DNA of 64,000 bases from the NCBI GenBank assembly GCA_934045905.1, contig OW203769.1, forward strand, positions 13,113,705-13,177,704, read 5' to 3'. Numbering within the stretch: the first letter of the stretch is position 1; every line of letters begins with the position of its first letter. Source of the stretch: Leuctra nigra. Lineage: Eukaryota > Arthropoda > Insecta > Plecoptera > Leuctridae. The translations under genes and the position numbers were made by a program. Under the pieces are notes generated by a model that was not told where the DNA came from, searched no databases, and saw only the letters and a list, made by a program, of their open reading frames with translations. Below are positions 47,159 to 58,375 of this stretch, one piece after another.

Positions 47159-47248
47159 ATGGCATTAACATCCGCTAAAAAACAACGGGCATTCCGAGAG
47201 CGGAGACGCATAGACAAGGAAAAAGACACGGAAAATAAAAGAAAATGA
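47159..47248 (+). pseudogene. Short basic ORF, probable transposon-protein N-terminus
   Basis: 29 codons starting MALTSAKKQRAFRERRRIDK, then EKDTENKRK and stop. A basic 'KKQRxxRERRR' opening is common in transposon-encoded proteins. Downstream sequence is not open, so it is a remnant. Confidence 0.35.
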
Positions 47249-47458
47249 AATAAAACCAAAGGGCAATTGATTGCATTACAAAATTTATGTATGACATTGA
47301 AATTTTTGAGAAGGTATAATTTAAATTGTGCCCTCATGTCCATTCTGTTACAATATGTCCACTCTGTTACTCTGTAATAAGATTTAATTCTCCTAATACC
47401 GATGAATATTTAGTAAAACTTAGATAGTTATTAGTTTTAAATGAACCCAATTAACTAT

Positions 47459-47858
47459 TATTATTATTATTAAGTCTATATTCTCAACAGAGCCGAGGCT
47501 CCACTAGTGAGAATGTAATATAGAGAAGGGAGGAGAGGAAACCCGGTACCGGCATGTAGCCTACTCCTGACGAAAGATACCAAGGGGACCAACGGCTTAA
47601 CGTCCCTTCCGAAGGACGGTGTAACATTCACAGCACAGGCCTCCACAACCCGCGCCGTCGAGAGACTGATAACAGGTGGAGGGAGGTCATCACACTAACC
47701 CCCAAACACCCCAGTATCTCTGGCCCAACGGCAGCAACCTGGCAAGGCAGAGTTGAATGGTCACCCATCCAATCGCTGACCGCGCTCAATGTTGCTTAAC
47801 CTCGGTGATCTGACGAGAACCGAGGTATCCAACACACCAGCCGTTGTGTTGTGTCTAT
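47459..47858 (-). mobile_element. 5S rRNA-derived SINE, about 400 bp, 10-bp target duplication AATTAACTAT
   Basis: On the minus strand the first 100 nt read as 5S rRNA: CTCGGTTCTCGTCAGATCAC, CGAGGTTAAGCAACATTGAG and GCGCGGTCAGCGATTGG, then ATGGGTGACC. This region spans the 5S internal promoter (box A, intermediate element, box C). A 300-bp unrelated body and a (TAA)n tail follow. AATTAACTAT flanks both sides (47,449-47,458 and 47,859-47,868), showing retrotransposition. Confidence 0.85.
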
Positions 47859-49515
47859 AATTAACTATATTGATTAATATGGGTTGGTAAAGTCAATTCT
47901 AGAAGTTTTAGTGAAGTTATCCTTGTAAATTGGTAATTTAAGCAATGTTCTTAATTAGGATCAAATAATATCGTATAGTATATACAAGAAATTATTTAGT
48001 TGTATTTTTTTATGGTAAGTTTATACCATCTAGTATTATACTCTATTAGTCAAAGTATCATGTTGATTATATTTTAAGATTTTTATGTAGAAATAGTTGG
48101 GTAACAGAATGGACGGATTCCGTGTCTCACAATCTTAATTTATCGATAAACTCTAAAATTGATCAAAAGTGCATTGACCACTTACTGTACACAATAAAGT
48201 ACTATTGATACAATACATTGCTGCAAATAACTTTGAAATATAAACTACTTTAATTTTTTTTTCTGAAAAGTCAAAATGTAAAAAAATATAAGAATGACCC
48301 ATATAACAAATAAAACATGATAATTAAGGAACAAAATATTAAAAGATACCCAATAAGTTAAGGTTACCTACCTATATAACATAATTGTCTGGCATGTCAT
48401 ACCAGAAACAATTACGCACATACTGATTAGGATAGAATATTTGGGAGGGATGCCCAAGTAGATTTTCCGAAAATATTTTTTGTTGAAATGTACGACTTTT
48501 ATTAATTTTTTCAACATTTTAACTAGGTATATTTTTATGTAAAAGTTTCATCAAATGTCTTTTAACTTGCAACTCTGGAATTATATTGAGTTTTTAATAT
48601 GATGTCTTCGGAAGATTAAGAAATTTGAACACAGGAGGTATAGGAAAATTATTTAGAATTTGGCGTCTAACTTTTAAAAACGTACGGCTAGGTGTATATA
48701 TATAAAAATCTTAATAAATACCTCTATGTCTAATACACATAATATTAGTTTTTGGAAAAAATCTATCGGTGGAAAATAGTTTAAATCTAATATTTACTAG
48801 GAAAATTACCGTATTTATTCGACTTACCATGTTAAAGATAGGGCTAACTAAAATTTATAAAGTGATATACTATCTTGGAAATTAGTTCGGCTACCCTACT
48901 TTTTCTTGCGTTTATATGGTGCACAAGGAAATTATCTATAAAATAAGCATATTAATTCAGATATCTATCGGAGACCTCAACTTGGGCATCCCCCCTTAAT
49001 GGGTAGGTACCTAATTAAATTACTTAATGATTCTGATATTGATTAGAGATTTGGATTGAGCTAACTCCCCAGTTCACTCAACTATTGTGATGCAATAGCT
49101 TGTTCATATCAAAGTGTTACTCTTCAATCATCATCATCATCATCTTCAGACAGAATGATTCCTACATCAGACTTCACACATGTTACCCCTGTTCGTTTTC
49201 TGAGTGGCGGGAAATTTAAATCCGGATGGGCACATTACAACGGGGCCGCTATAGTTCAATATGCTAATACATTGAAGAAACACTACTAAGAGAGGACTGT
49301 CGTTCACTTTAGCATATCCTGAGGGTGGGAATATGCAATCACTTGCTATGGAATACAATTACACACATTTATACTAATAAATAATCATTTTGACAATATT
49401 TTTCCATATTTTTCCGAAAAGACGGAAAAATATATGCTGAGAAATTTCCATATTTTTCCATTTCCGCAGAAATTTCTGAATCGGAAATATTTCCAGGAAC
49501 ATCCCTAACTGAGAC

Positions 49516-50071
49516 TGGATTAATTATTTCATTGTAACATTAGTTACATCCTTCGTAAATATGCACATGAAGTTTTGAGCTAACGTAGCATCTTCATTTG
49601 GCACTTTTGGACTCTTTAGCTGCTTTCACAAGTTACACTATTTCACCGGGTTTTTCACTACACTACTAGTACAGTAGGCAGCAGGCAATCTGTGGATTGG
49701 ATTATATTTTAAAACCGTTATTTTATTTTCGTTATTTAAAACCGTTATGAACACCTGAGTTAGCTCAACTTTGTGTCAAGAATCATTTCCATTGTCAGAA
49801 ATCAGAATCATCTCTATTATTAGTTCCAGACTCCAGGTTGAGAGAACTAAGGCCGGGTAGGACCAACCACAAGAAGAGTATTTATATAAACATTTGTTAT
49901 ATTATGTAGTGCAAATGATTTATTTTCTCTTCTTCAAAATCCAACCTTGAAACAATTCTGTGCATGTTGCTTCTAGCAGCAACCGTTGCTCTGGCGGACT
50001 GTAAATGCACCTTAAGTACTTAGTACAGACTAGAGAGCCTAGATTTTCTAGGCTCTCTAGTACCTACAGAC
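49516..50071. other. Non-coding interval
   Basis: AT-rich with no gene recognised. A short perfect hairpin (agagagcctaga / tctaggctctct) lies at about 50,031-50,060. Confidence 0.4.
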
Positions 50072-50692
50072 CAACGTCTATACAATATTCTCTTCTAAAG
50101 GTTGAACCGATCGAGGGATTTCAGTACTCGGAAGTATTCGGCTTTGTCCTACTCTGTGACGTCATGGAGTAGGACATTTCTATCTAAATCACATGCCAGC
50201 GCATACAGACTATCAAGCAGTTGCCGGCTGTGCAGTGGTTAATTTGTAAAATAATAAGTGGGCGGACGCTCGGCGATGTCAGGAAACAAACTTGCTTATG
50301 AAAACAATGGGGGGTTTGGGGGGAGGGTCCCCCAACACCACGCGGGTCCGGGGAGCATAGCCCCGGGAAAATTTTTGAATTTCAGGACTAAATTTGGTGC
50401 CTTTCTACGCGATTTGTACACAATTTTAAGATAATTTTTCTTATAAGTAAAAATTCTCTTAAAAGTGAAAATTCTCTTAAAATTTACTTATTTTTCATAT
50501 AAATATGAAAAGTAAGTGGGCGGACGGCGTCCACCCTGAAAAAAGAGTGGGGGGACGCGTCCGCCCTCGTCCGCCCCCAAATTAACCACTGCGGCTGTGT
50601 TGACGTCACGAAGTGGGAAAAGCCGAATACTTCCGAACACTGAAATCCCTCGTTCGGATCAACCTTTATAAGAGAGTATTGTATAGACGTTG
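50072..50692. mobile_element. Inverted-repeat element (arms about 75 bp) interrupted by a hAT MITE
   Basis: Arms share AACGTCTATACAATA, gagggatttca and 'aagtattcggctttt' in inverted orientation (50,072-50,150 and 50,612-50,692). Its centre contains TGACGTCA and, inserted, the 359-bp element below. Confidence 0.7.
50233..50591. mobile_element. hAT-type MITE, 359 bp, target duplication CGGCTGTG
   Basis: Ends CAGTGGTTAATTTG and CAAATTAACCACTG, perfect inverted 14-mers. CGGCTGTG is exact on both sides (50,225-50,232 and 50,592-50,599). The interior includes the 'ggagcatagccccggg' repeat core in inverse orientation relative to 21,200. Confidence 0.88.
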
Positions 50693-50699
50693 CCTACAG

Positions 50700-51507
50700 A
50701 CTATATTTAACTATGTTTTGATCGCCAACAGGGTGTATTTAAGTGCAAACTGTATTTAAATATATACTTAAGTACAGCGTGTAGAAGAGGCATTACCTAC
50801 CTATTTATTAATCAATAGGTAGGTATTAATAGTAAAAATATGCATTGTGTTTATTGTGTGTGTGTGTGGGGGGGGGGGGTCTGCAGGTGTGAGTGTGACA
50901 TAATTTTTAAGGGGACTTTGTATAAAGAGTGACAAATTGTAACAAGGGGAGGAAAGGGGGTAAAAAGTGGCCTATTTTGCGTGACATAGTACCTACTTTA
51001 TGAACAGCCCCTAAAGGAACAGACCTAATCTTGTGCAATCAATGCACAACTTTTTGCATAAGTGGGTGGCTCCAGTAAATGGCCTTGAGAGTAAAAAATA
51101 ATGGTTCGATAAGAAAAAGATTCCTTCGAAGTTCTCCGAGCCAAAATTTTAGCTAGGCTAGGTAGGTAGGTACCTTACCTACATTAGAACATTATATTTC
51201 TGAGACACCAACTTGTTGAAACCTGAAACCCTACAATCACACAATCGACCCACCTACAATCAACTCACTACCTACCTACAAAGCTCTTTGGAGGTTCTCT
51301 CAATCTCAAATTAGTAGGTATGAGAACAATAATATTAACTGGAACGTAGATTAACCATTGCATACCTTGTCGATTAAAATAATAAGACAGAAAGACGACA
51401 GAAAGACGAGAAAGATTCGATTCAGAAGCAGCTGCAAACGAGGCGCAGCACCCAGTACCAAAGATCCCAGTAGGTACACGTACCTACACAGTACACACCA
51501 AAGGGGT
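50700..51507. other. Non-coding interval with short simple repeats
   Basis: A (TG)n tract running into poly-G (50,856-50,879) and several taggtaggtacc words. No exon recognised. Confidence 0.45.
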
Positions 51508-51868
51508 GTGACTACGATCCCGACAGCCGGGACTTTCAGGTTAAAAAAATAGTCCCGACCGTCGGTTTTACTGGGCAGCCTAAGGAATAAAACTCTCTAT
51601 GGGTAGACAAATTCGAACTGGGCAACTTAAAAAAAATAACTCTATGGTTAGGCAGAATTAAAACTTGTGAAAATTACAAATAAAAAAAAATGTGCTCCCG
51701 GCCGGATTCGAACCGACGACCTCTTGCACCGTGGTCCAGTACGCTATCCATAGCGCCATCTGGACGGTCATACTGAATGCCGTTCTTAACCAGTATATAA
51801 ATAAACAAGGCCAGTCGGGACTATTTTTTTTAACCTGAAAATCCCGGCTGTCGGGATTTTAGTCACTA
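51508..51868. mobile_element. MITE with about 50-bp inverted ends carrying a tRNA-SINE
   Basis: Left end 'atcccgacagccgggact' with 'ttcaggttaaaaaaa' and 'tagtcccgac' recurs inverted at 51,812-51,866. The space between is almost entirely a SINE of the same family as 25,146-25,360. Confidence 0.65.
51694..51769 (-). repeat. tRNA-derived SINE head
   Basis: Minus strand: box B GGTTCGAATCC and a D-arm-like 'gatggcgctatggatagcg'. The SINE body to its left shares two 20-bp stretches with the copy in the foldback element. Not a credible functional tRNA. Confidence 0.55.
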
Positions 51869-52034
51869 CCACACCAAAGTACACACCAAAGATGCAATGG
51901 AAATTTCCGCAGTTTTTACTTTTTAGGCGGGAAAAGATAGAAAAGATTATGTTGGTACACTTGTTATTTTGCTTGTTTTGTTGGCTAGACTGTTGATGTT
52001 GTTTGCTCGGAAATGGCGGGAATTTTTGAATCCC

Positions 52035-52234
52035 GAGCCTAGACGATTTAACAAATTATCTCGGTGGCTCTGCTTTCTAATAATTTTCATATGCAGGTTG
52101 ATTTCCAGGTACCTTAGTGGGGGGTTCAACAATGTAAAAGACCCCTTCATAGCTACTTGGAAATCAAATTGCATATGAAAATTATTAGAAAGCAGACCCA
52201 CCGAGGTAATTTGTTAAATCGCCTTGGGACACTT
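52035..52234. mobile_element. Long-hairpin MITE, about 200 bp
   Basis: Arms of about 80 bp share 'gatttaacaaatta', 'tctgctttctaataatttt' and 'catatg' inverted, with a loop of about 30 nt. The pairing is long and near-perfect. One ORF on each strand runs through it by symmetry. Confidence 0.7.
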
Positions 52235-52314
52235 TACAGGGTGCCGGAAGTTCGAGCGCTGATGTCACAGCGACAGGTAGTGAAGTCGCCCAAATGTTGA
52301 AATGTACCTAGTAA

Positions 52315-53240
52315 TCTAGTGGAGCGGTCGCTCCACCCAGCCAAGTCGTACTGTACACTCACACTCACTCAACATACCGTAAATGCCTAATAAAATGAGG
52401 AGCCAGACCAACTACTTTTACTGTAAGCAACAACATGGCATTTTCGGCCTACTGGATCATAAAATTGGAAAATCTCACATTGTTGTAAAATATCTTAATT
52501 TTGAGCTATGGCCCACCCCACCACATATACCAAATTTGGGAGCAATAGGCTATACCATTTGCGAGCTAGAGGGCCGAGAAAACAGTGAAATTACACCACT
52601 TTGATCTTTAGATGATGATTCAGATGATATCAGGAAACACCGCTATCACCGCCACAGCCTAAACGGCTTAGCCGATCGATCTGAAATTTTTACCACATGT
52701 GCACTTTTGGCGTCTGAGGTGCCTTTTTATAAAACCAACCGGTAGTCGCCATTTTGAAACCGGAAGTGACGTCATATCTCGAAAACGGCTAAACCGATCG
52801 GAATGAAACTAGCGCCAAATGATTCAGACGGTCGTCTATATGGAATATCAGTAGTTAAAGTAGAGATGTACTATTACCGAAACCGGAAATGACGTCATGA
52901 AAATGAAGATCTAGATTTTAATGACCTCTTACTACAATAACTACATATTCAGAAGGCTTATAATGATACATAACATTTATAGAAATAAATTCTAGGTGGC
53001 AGTTATTTCAGTCGCCATTTTGAAAACCGGAAGTGATACCATATCTCGAAAACGGCTGGACTGATTGGAACGAAGCTTTCGCAATTCTTCATGGAATATC
53101 ACTTTAAGCTTAGGTATATTGAGCACCAAACACAATTTTTCGTATTAACCAATTCGGAAATGGCGTATTTTTTAAAAGTATTTAGTCATTGTTGCTCCGA
53201 TGTGTGTTACAAGTTGTGTAAATAAACTAAAAAAATAAGT
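52315..53240 (-). repeat. Second, shorter copy of the CRE/ETS repeat region
   Basis: Inverted relative of 4,900-7,283. It starts with the hairpin GTGGAGCGGTCGCTCCAC, continues through the same unique sequence (gtaggccgaaaatgcca in the other copy) and holds only two or three CRE/ETS units. It then passes into the inverted-repeat module at 53,247. The shared limits define one mobile or duplicated unit. Confidence 0.7.
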
Positions 53241-53246
53241 GATATC

Positions 53247-53645
53247 CCCATAAAAAACACTCCGTGTAAAAATACCAGCCAAGTCTCTTCAACTATAAAA
53301 AAAATAGAATAAATCTAAAAATTCAGCACTGAAAAGTAGTGATATCAAAAAATGAGCCAAGTCAAAACTTAATTTTAAAAACCAAAATATACTTGGCGCA
53401 TCGTTTTTAAGGGCATTATAGGTATATTATATATATATAGGTAGGTACATTTGATTTTTGGCATATGCTTCTATACTATTTATATACACGATGCGCCAAG
53501 TATATTTTGGTTTTTAAAATTAAGTTTTGACTTGGCTCATTTTTTGATATCACTACTTTTCAGTGCTGAATTTTTAGATTTTTTCTATTTTTTTATAGTT
53601 GAAGAGACTTGGCTGGTATTTTTACACGGAGTGTTTTTTTATGGG
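53247..53645. repeat. Inverted-repeat module, short copy
   Basis: Arms begin CCCATAAAAAACACTCCGTG and share 'cttggcgcatcgttttt'. It corresponds to 3,809-4,897 but with a centre of only about 75 bp. Confidence 0.75.
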
Positions 53646-53658
53646 TATTTACTACTGA

Positions 53659-54087
53659 TGGCGCTAAGGCCTGATTGAATATTTAATGGACTGTATATGA
53701 ATAAGATAGTAGATCCAAATAAAAAACTCACCCTCCAGAGCAGCGGTAGATAAGCCAGAAGATGATGACGTCATGCGGTGCGGTAATAAGGATGCTAATC
53801 TATCTAAACTAAACTAAAGAGAATTAAGGAAATATATGATGATAAGGATGGTGATGCACTTCGAAAATAGGGTACAGAAGACCCACGAAAATAAACTTAG
53901 AATTAGAAAACTTCAACGTCGTCTACTTGACGAGATTGTGAGTTGAAAAGTTGACTGTCCTCGACTGATGCGCTGGACGAAGTGGGGCCTGACAAGGTCA
54001 GATTGATAAGGGATGATATGACCTGACAGGGGTACCAAATAAATAAACTAGCGACATGCCGGAAATGAAGCAGATATGGCGCGAACA
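53659..54087 (-). repeat. 3' LTR of the Bel/Pao element (429 bp)
   Basis: Read on the minus strand it starts TGTTCGCGCC and ends CCTTAGCGCCA, so TG...CA. Its 53,659-53,899 part is nearly identical to 60,225-60,465. It is preceded on the minus strand by a purine-rich TGGTGGGCGGTTA (54,100-54,088), a good polypurine tract. Confidence 0.8.
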
Positions 54088-54177
54088 TAACCGCCCACCA
54101 AAAATGGCAATTTTTCCAGTCACTCCGACTAGGAAAATGGGAATGGAAAAGAAAAGATACGAAGTTCCCCAAGCTAA

Positions 54178-55045
54178 CTAAGCAAGGGGAAGAGCGACCA
54201 AACGATTGACAGGTAGCACAAAAGTGCAGTGCGTGGTTTGAATGAAAACCACGCGAATGATGTCACCATGACAACGAACAAGATGAGTCCAGAGCGTGTC
54301 CGCGCTTGCAGTGCGAGCTTGATCGAGGAACTCTGAGATCTTGCGGATCGGGCTGGCGGCGCCGACGAATTTTCTGACGTTGTCTGAAGGGTTGGCAGAA
54401 GAGAGTCCTCTTCGGGCTAGCAGCCGGTCCAAACAGGAGGGGAGGGAGTCGGCAGATCGATCCGAAGCCATCTCGAGGTGGACGGCTTTGGTGCTCGGGC
54501 AGATGAAGAGACGCAGGTAGTCCTTAGAGAGCGCAGTGTCGCGGCGCTTGCTGACCTTGACGCTAAACTCCAAGCAAGGTAGACAGTAATGACTTCGTTG
54601 TTGCAGTAAATCTCGGAGAGCAATCCAGAGCTTGTGCTGAATCAGACATGTACCAGCGAGAGGTCCAGAACGTGGCGATTGCTTGTAGTAATCGTCGCAC
54701 AATGAATAGGGAAGGTGCGTTTGCTTGGGAAGCAATAGAGGATGGCGAGCTTTAGCGGGCAAGGAGGAGAGCTTCAATCGTCCGCCCACCCTGAGAAGGC
54801 CATATTCGCCAACAAAAGGCGAGACAAAAGGCTTGAGAGACGATTGTGCAGCGAGAGGAGAGGGATCTCCGTCGTCGGGGAGTTGATCTTCAGAGTTCTT
54901 CAGTGAGGACGCGAATGAGTCTTCACAGAGCAGAGGTGCTTGAGTCTTCAAAGGCGAGGACGCGAAATGTTCTTCACGCAGCTGAGATTCTTGAATCTTC
55001 GGTGTAGGAAATGTGATTTCCTCCGATCCCCCGATGTGACGCAGA
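54178..55045 (-). pseudogene. Bel/Pao integrase remnant, fused downstream of the repeat array
   Basis: The frame that leaves the array continues through GLLRVGGRLKLSSLPAKARH (the conserved 'RVGGRL' entry to the integrase), a zinc-binding region with His and CLPC, RLFICPSTKAVHLEMASD (the Bel/Pao 'CxSTKAVHLE' block) and SDNVRKFVGA (degraded 'DNGTNFVGA'). The region with the first catalytic Asp and the region with the catalytic Glu are deleted or unrecognisable, so it cannot be active. It stops at 54,178, 78 nt before the polypurine tract on the minus strand. Confidence 0.75.
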
Positions 55046-55049
55046 GAGC

Positions 55050-58000
55050 TCTTCTCCGTGGTCGTAAAGCACGGGAAGTCAGAGAGTGGAACAGGAAGTA
55101 CTGATCCGACGAACGATGAGCACTTCGCCGTGGTTGTAGAGCACGGGAAGCGAGAGAATGGAACAGGAGATGCTGTTCCAGCGAACGAGGAGCACTTCGG
55201 CGTCGTAGCAGAGCGCGCGAAGTCACAGAGCGGAACAGGAGGTGCTGTTCCGACGAGCGAGGAGCACTTCGGCGTCGATGCAGAGCGCGCGAAGTCAGAG
55301 AGCGGAACAGGAGGTGCTGTTCCAACGAGCGAGGAGCACTTCGGCGTCGATGCAGAGCGCGCGAAGTCACAGAGCGGAACAGGAGGTGCTGTTCCAACGA
55401 GCGAGAAGCACTTCGGCGTCGATGCAGAGCGCACGAAGTCATAGAGCGGAACAGGAGGTGCTGTTCCAACGAGCGAAGAGCACTTCGGCGTCGTAGCAGA
55501 GCGCGCGAAGTCAGAGAGCGGAACAGGAGGTGCTGTTCCAACGAGCGAGGAGCACTTCGGCGTCGATGCAGAGCGCGCGAAGTCACAGAGCGGAACAGGA
55601 GGTGCTGTTCCAACGAGCGAGGAGCACTTAGGCGTCGTAGCAGAGCGCGCGAAGTCAGAGAGCGGAAAAGGAGGTGCTGTTCCAACGAGCGAGGAGCACT
55701 TCGGCGTCGATGCAGAGCGCACGAAGTCACAGAGCGGAACAGGAGGTGCTGTTCCAACGAGCGAAGAGCACTTCGGCGTCGTAGCAGAGCGCGCGAAGTC
55801 AGAGAGCGGAACAGGAGGTGCTGTTCCAACGAGCGAGGAGCACTTCGGCGTCGATGCAGAGCGCACGAAGTCACAGAGCGGAACAGGAGGTGCTGTTCCA
55901 ACGAGCGAAGAGCACTTCGGCGTCGTAGCAGAGCGCGCGAAGTCAGAGAGCGGAACAGGAGGTGCTGTTCCAACGAGCGAGGAGCACTTCGGCGTCGATG
56001 CAGAGCGCACGAAGTCACAGAGCGGAACAGGAGGTGCTGTTCCAACGAGCGAAGAGCACTTCGGCGTCGATGCAGAGCGCGCGAAGTCACAGAGCGGAAC
56101 AGGAGGTGCTGTTCCAACGAGCGAGGAGCACTTCGGCGTAGTAGCAGAGCGCACGAAGTCACAGAGCGGAACAGGAGGTGCTGTTCCAACGAGCGAGGAG
56201 CACTTCGGCGTCGATGCAGAGCGCGCGAAGTCACAGAGCGGAACAGGAGGTGCTGTTCCAACGAGCGAGGAGCACTTCGGCGTCGATACAGAGCGCGCGA
56301 AGTCACAGAGCGGAACAGGAGGTGCTGTTCCAACGAGCGAGGAGCACTTCGGCGTCGATGCAGAGCGCGCGAAGTCACAGAGCGGTACAGGAGGTGCTGT
56401 TCCAACGAGCGAGGAGCACTTCGGCGTCGATGCAGAGCGCGCGAAGTCACAGAGCAGAACAGGAGGTGCTGTTCCAACGAGCGAGGAGCACTTCGGCGTC
56501 GATGCAGAGCGCACGAAGTCACAGAGCGGAACAGGAGGTGCTGTTCCAACGAGCGAGGAGCACTTCGGCGTCGTAGCAGAGCGCGCGAAGTCAGAGAGCG
56601 GAACAGGAGGTGCTGTTCCAACGAGCGAGGAGCACTTCGGCGTCGATGCAGAGCACGCGAAGTCACAGAGCGGAACAGGAGGTGCTGTTCCAACGAGCTA
56701 GGAGCACTTCGGCGTTGATGCAGAGCGCACTAAGTCACAGAGCGGAACAGGAGGTGCTGTTCCAACGAGCGAGGAGCACTTCGGCGTCGTAGCAGAGCGC
56801 GCGAAGTCAGAGAGCGGAACAGGAGGTGCTGTTCCAACGAGCGAGGAGCACTTCGGCGTCGATGCAGAGCGCACGAAGTCACAGAGCGGAACAGGAGGTG
56901 CTGTTCCAACGAGCGAGGAGCACTTCGGCGTCGATGCAGAGCGCACGAAGTCACAGAGCGGAACAGGAGGTGCTGTTCCAACGAGCGAAGAGCACTTCGG
57001 CGTCGATGCAGAGCGCGCGAAGTCACAGAGCGGAACAGGAGGTGCTGTTCCAACGAGCGAGGAGCACTTCGGCGTCGTAGCAGAGCGCACGAAGTCACAG
57101 AGCGGAACAGGAGGTGCTGTTCCAACGAGCGAGGAGCACTTCGGCGTCGTAGCAGAGCGCGCGAAGTCAGAGAGCGGAACAGGTGGTGCTGTTCCAACGA
57201 GCGAGGAGCACTTCGGCGTCGATGCAGAGCGCGCGAAGTCACAGAGCGGAACAGGAGGTGCTGTTCCAACGAGCGAGGAGCACTTCGGCGTCGTAGCAGA
57301 GCGCGCGAAGTCAGAGAGCGGAACAGGAGGTGCTGTTCCAACGAGCGAGGAGCACTTCGGCGTCGATGCAGAGCGCACGAAGTCACAGAGCGGAACAGGA
57401 GGTGCTGTTCCAACGAGCGAAGAGCACTTCGGCGTCGTAGCAGAGCGCGCGAAGTCAGAGAGCGGAACAGGAGGTGCTGTTCCAACGAGCGAGGAGCACT
57501 TCGGCGTCGATGCAGAGCGCACGAAGTCACAGAGCGGAACAGGAGGTGCTGTTCCAACGAGCGAAGAGCACTTCGGCGTCGTAGCAGAGCGCGCGAAGTC
57601 AGAGAGCGGAACAGGAGGTGCTGTTCCAACGAGCGAGGAGCACTTCGGCGTCGATGCAGAGCGCACGAAGTCACAGAGCGGAACAGGAGGTGCTGTTCCA
57701 ACGAGCGAAGAGCACTTCGGCGTCGTAGCAGAGCGCGGGAAGTCAGAGAGCGGAACAGGAGGTGCTGTTCCAACGAGCGAGGAGCACTTCGGCGTCGATG
57801 CAGAGCGCACGAAGTCACAGAGCGGAACAGGAGGTGCTGTTCCAACGAGCGAAGAGCACTTCGGCGTCGTAGCAGAGCGCGCGAAGTCACAGAGCGGAAC
57901 AGGAGGTGCTGTTCCAACGAGCGAGGAGCATTTCGGCGTCGTAGCAGAGCGCACGAAGTCACAGAGCGGAACAGGAGGTGCTGTTCCAACGAGCGAGGAG

Positions 58001-58290
58001 CACTTCGGCGTCGATGCAGAGCGCGCGAAGTCACAGAGCGGGAACAGGAGGTGCTGTTCCAACGAGCGAGGAGCACTTCGGCGTCGTAGCAGAGCGCGCG
58101 AAGTCAGAGAGCGGAACAGGAGGTGCTGTTCCAACGAGCGAGGAGCACTTCGGCGTCGTAGCAGAGCGCACGAAGTCACAGAGCGGAACAGGAGGTGCTG
58201 TTCCAACGAGCGAGGAGCACTTCGGCGTCGATGCAGAGCGCGCGAAGTCACAGAGCGGAACAGGAGGTGCTGTTCTATCGAACAAGACGT
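55050..58290 (-). repeat. 72-bp tandem array replacing RT: 43 in-register units plus two decayed edge units
   Basis: The unit start GCGGAACAGG recurs from 55,230 to 58,255 at exact 72-bp steps, apart from one extra G near 58,041. In the coding frame each unit gives 24 residues (ASTPKCSSLVGTAPPVPLCD plus FARS). Two main variants alternate in places, at 'gtcgatgcag'/'gtcgtagcag' and 'tcacag'/'tcagag', giving 144-bp higher-order periodicity around 57,300-57,900. The left edge units are diverged, so growth was in the middle or toward the right. Confidence 0.92.
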
Positions 58291-58375
58291 TCTTCGACGT
58301 GGGTGTAAAGCACGCAAAGAGAGAGACAGGTGCTGGAGATTCAATGCTTGCGGAAGGAATGGATCCCAGCACGAC

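Larger units (their letters stand above)
45278..48301. mobile_element. TA-target DNA transposon remnant, about 3.0 kb, nested in the hAT element
   Basis: Ends TGGGTCATTCTCATATTTTT and the inverse with one mismatch, flanked by TA (45,276-45,277 and 48,302-48,303). The interior carries at least six copies of TGTCCACTCTGTTAC or close variants. It also carries a basic N-terminal ORF fragment at 47,159, suggesting a decayed coding element. Confidence 0.75.
45069..49507. mobile_element. hAT-type element, 4,439 bp, target duplication ACTGAGAC
   Basis: Ends TAGGGATGGGATTTTTCC and ..GGAACATCCCTA, with ACTGAGAC exactly repeated outside (45,061-45,068 and 49,508-49,515). Both subterminal regions are rich in 'ggaaaaatat' words. 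Most of its length is other elements nested inside; no intact transposase. Confidence 0.85.

Noticed and set aside
45278..48301. Intact transposase gene in the 45-48 kb nest
   Set aside because: Only a 29-codon basic N-terminus is open; no catalytic motif or long frame follows.
54948..58076. Minus-strand ORFs of 581 and 448 codons reading LEQHLLFRSVTSRALHRRRS repeats
   Set aside because: Alternative frame of the 72-bp array. It does not connect to protease or integrase, whereas the CSSLVGTAPP frame does.
55050..58290. CRISPR-like array
   Set aside because: Units are contiguous with no unique spacers and lie inside a eukaryotic retrotransposon.
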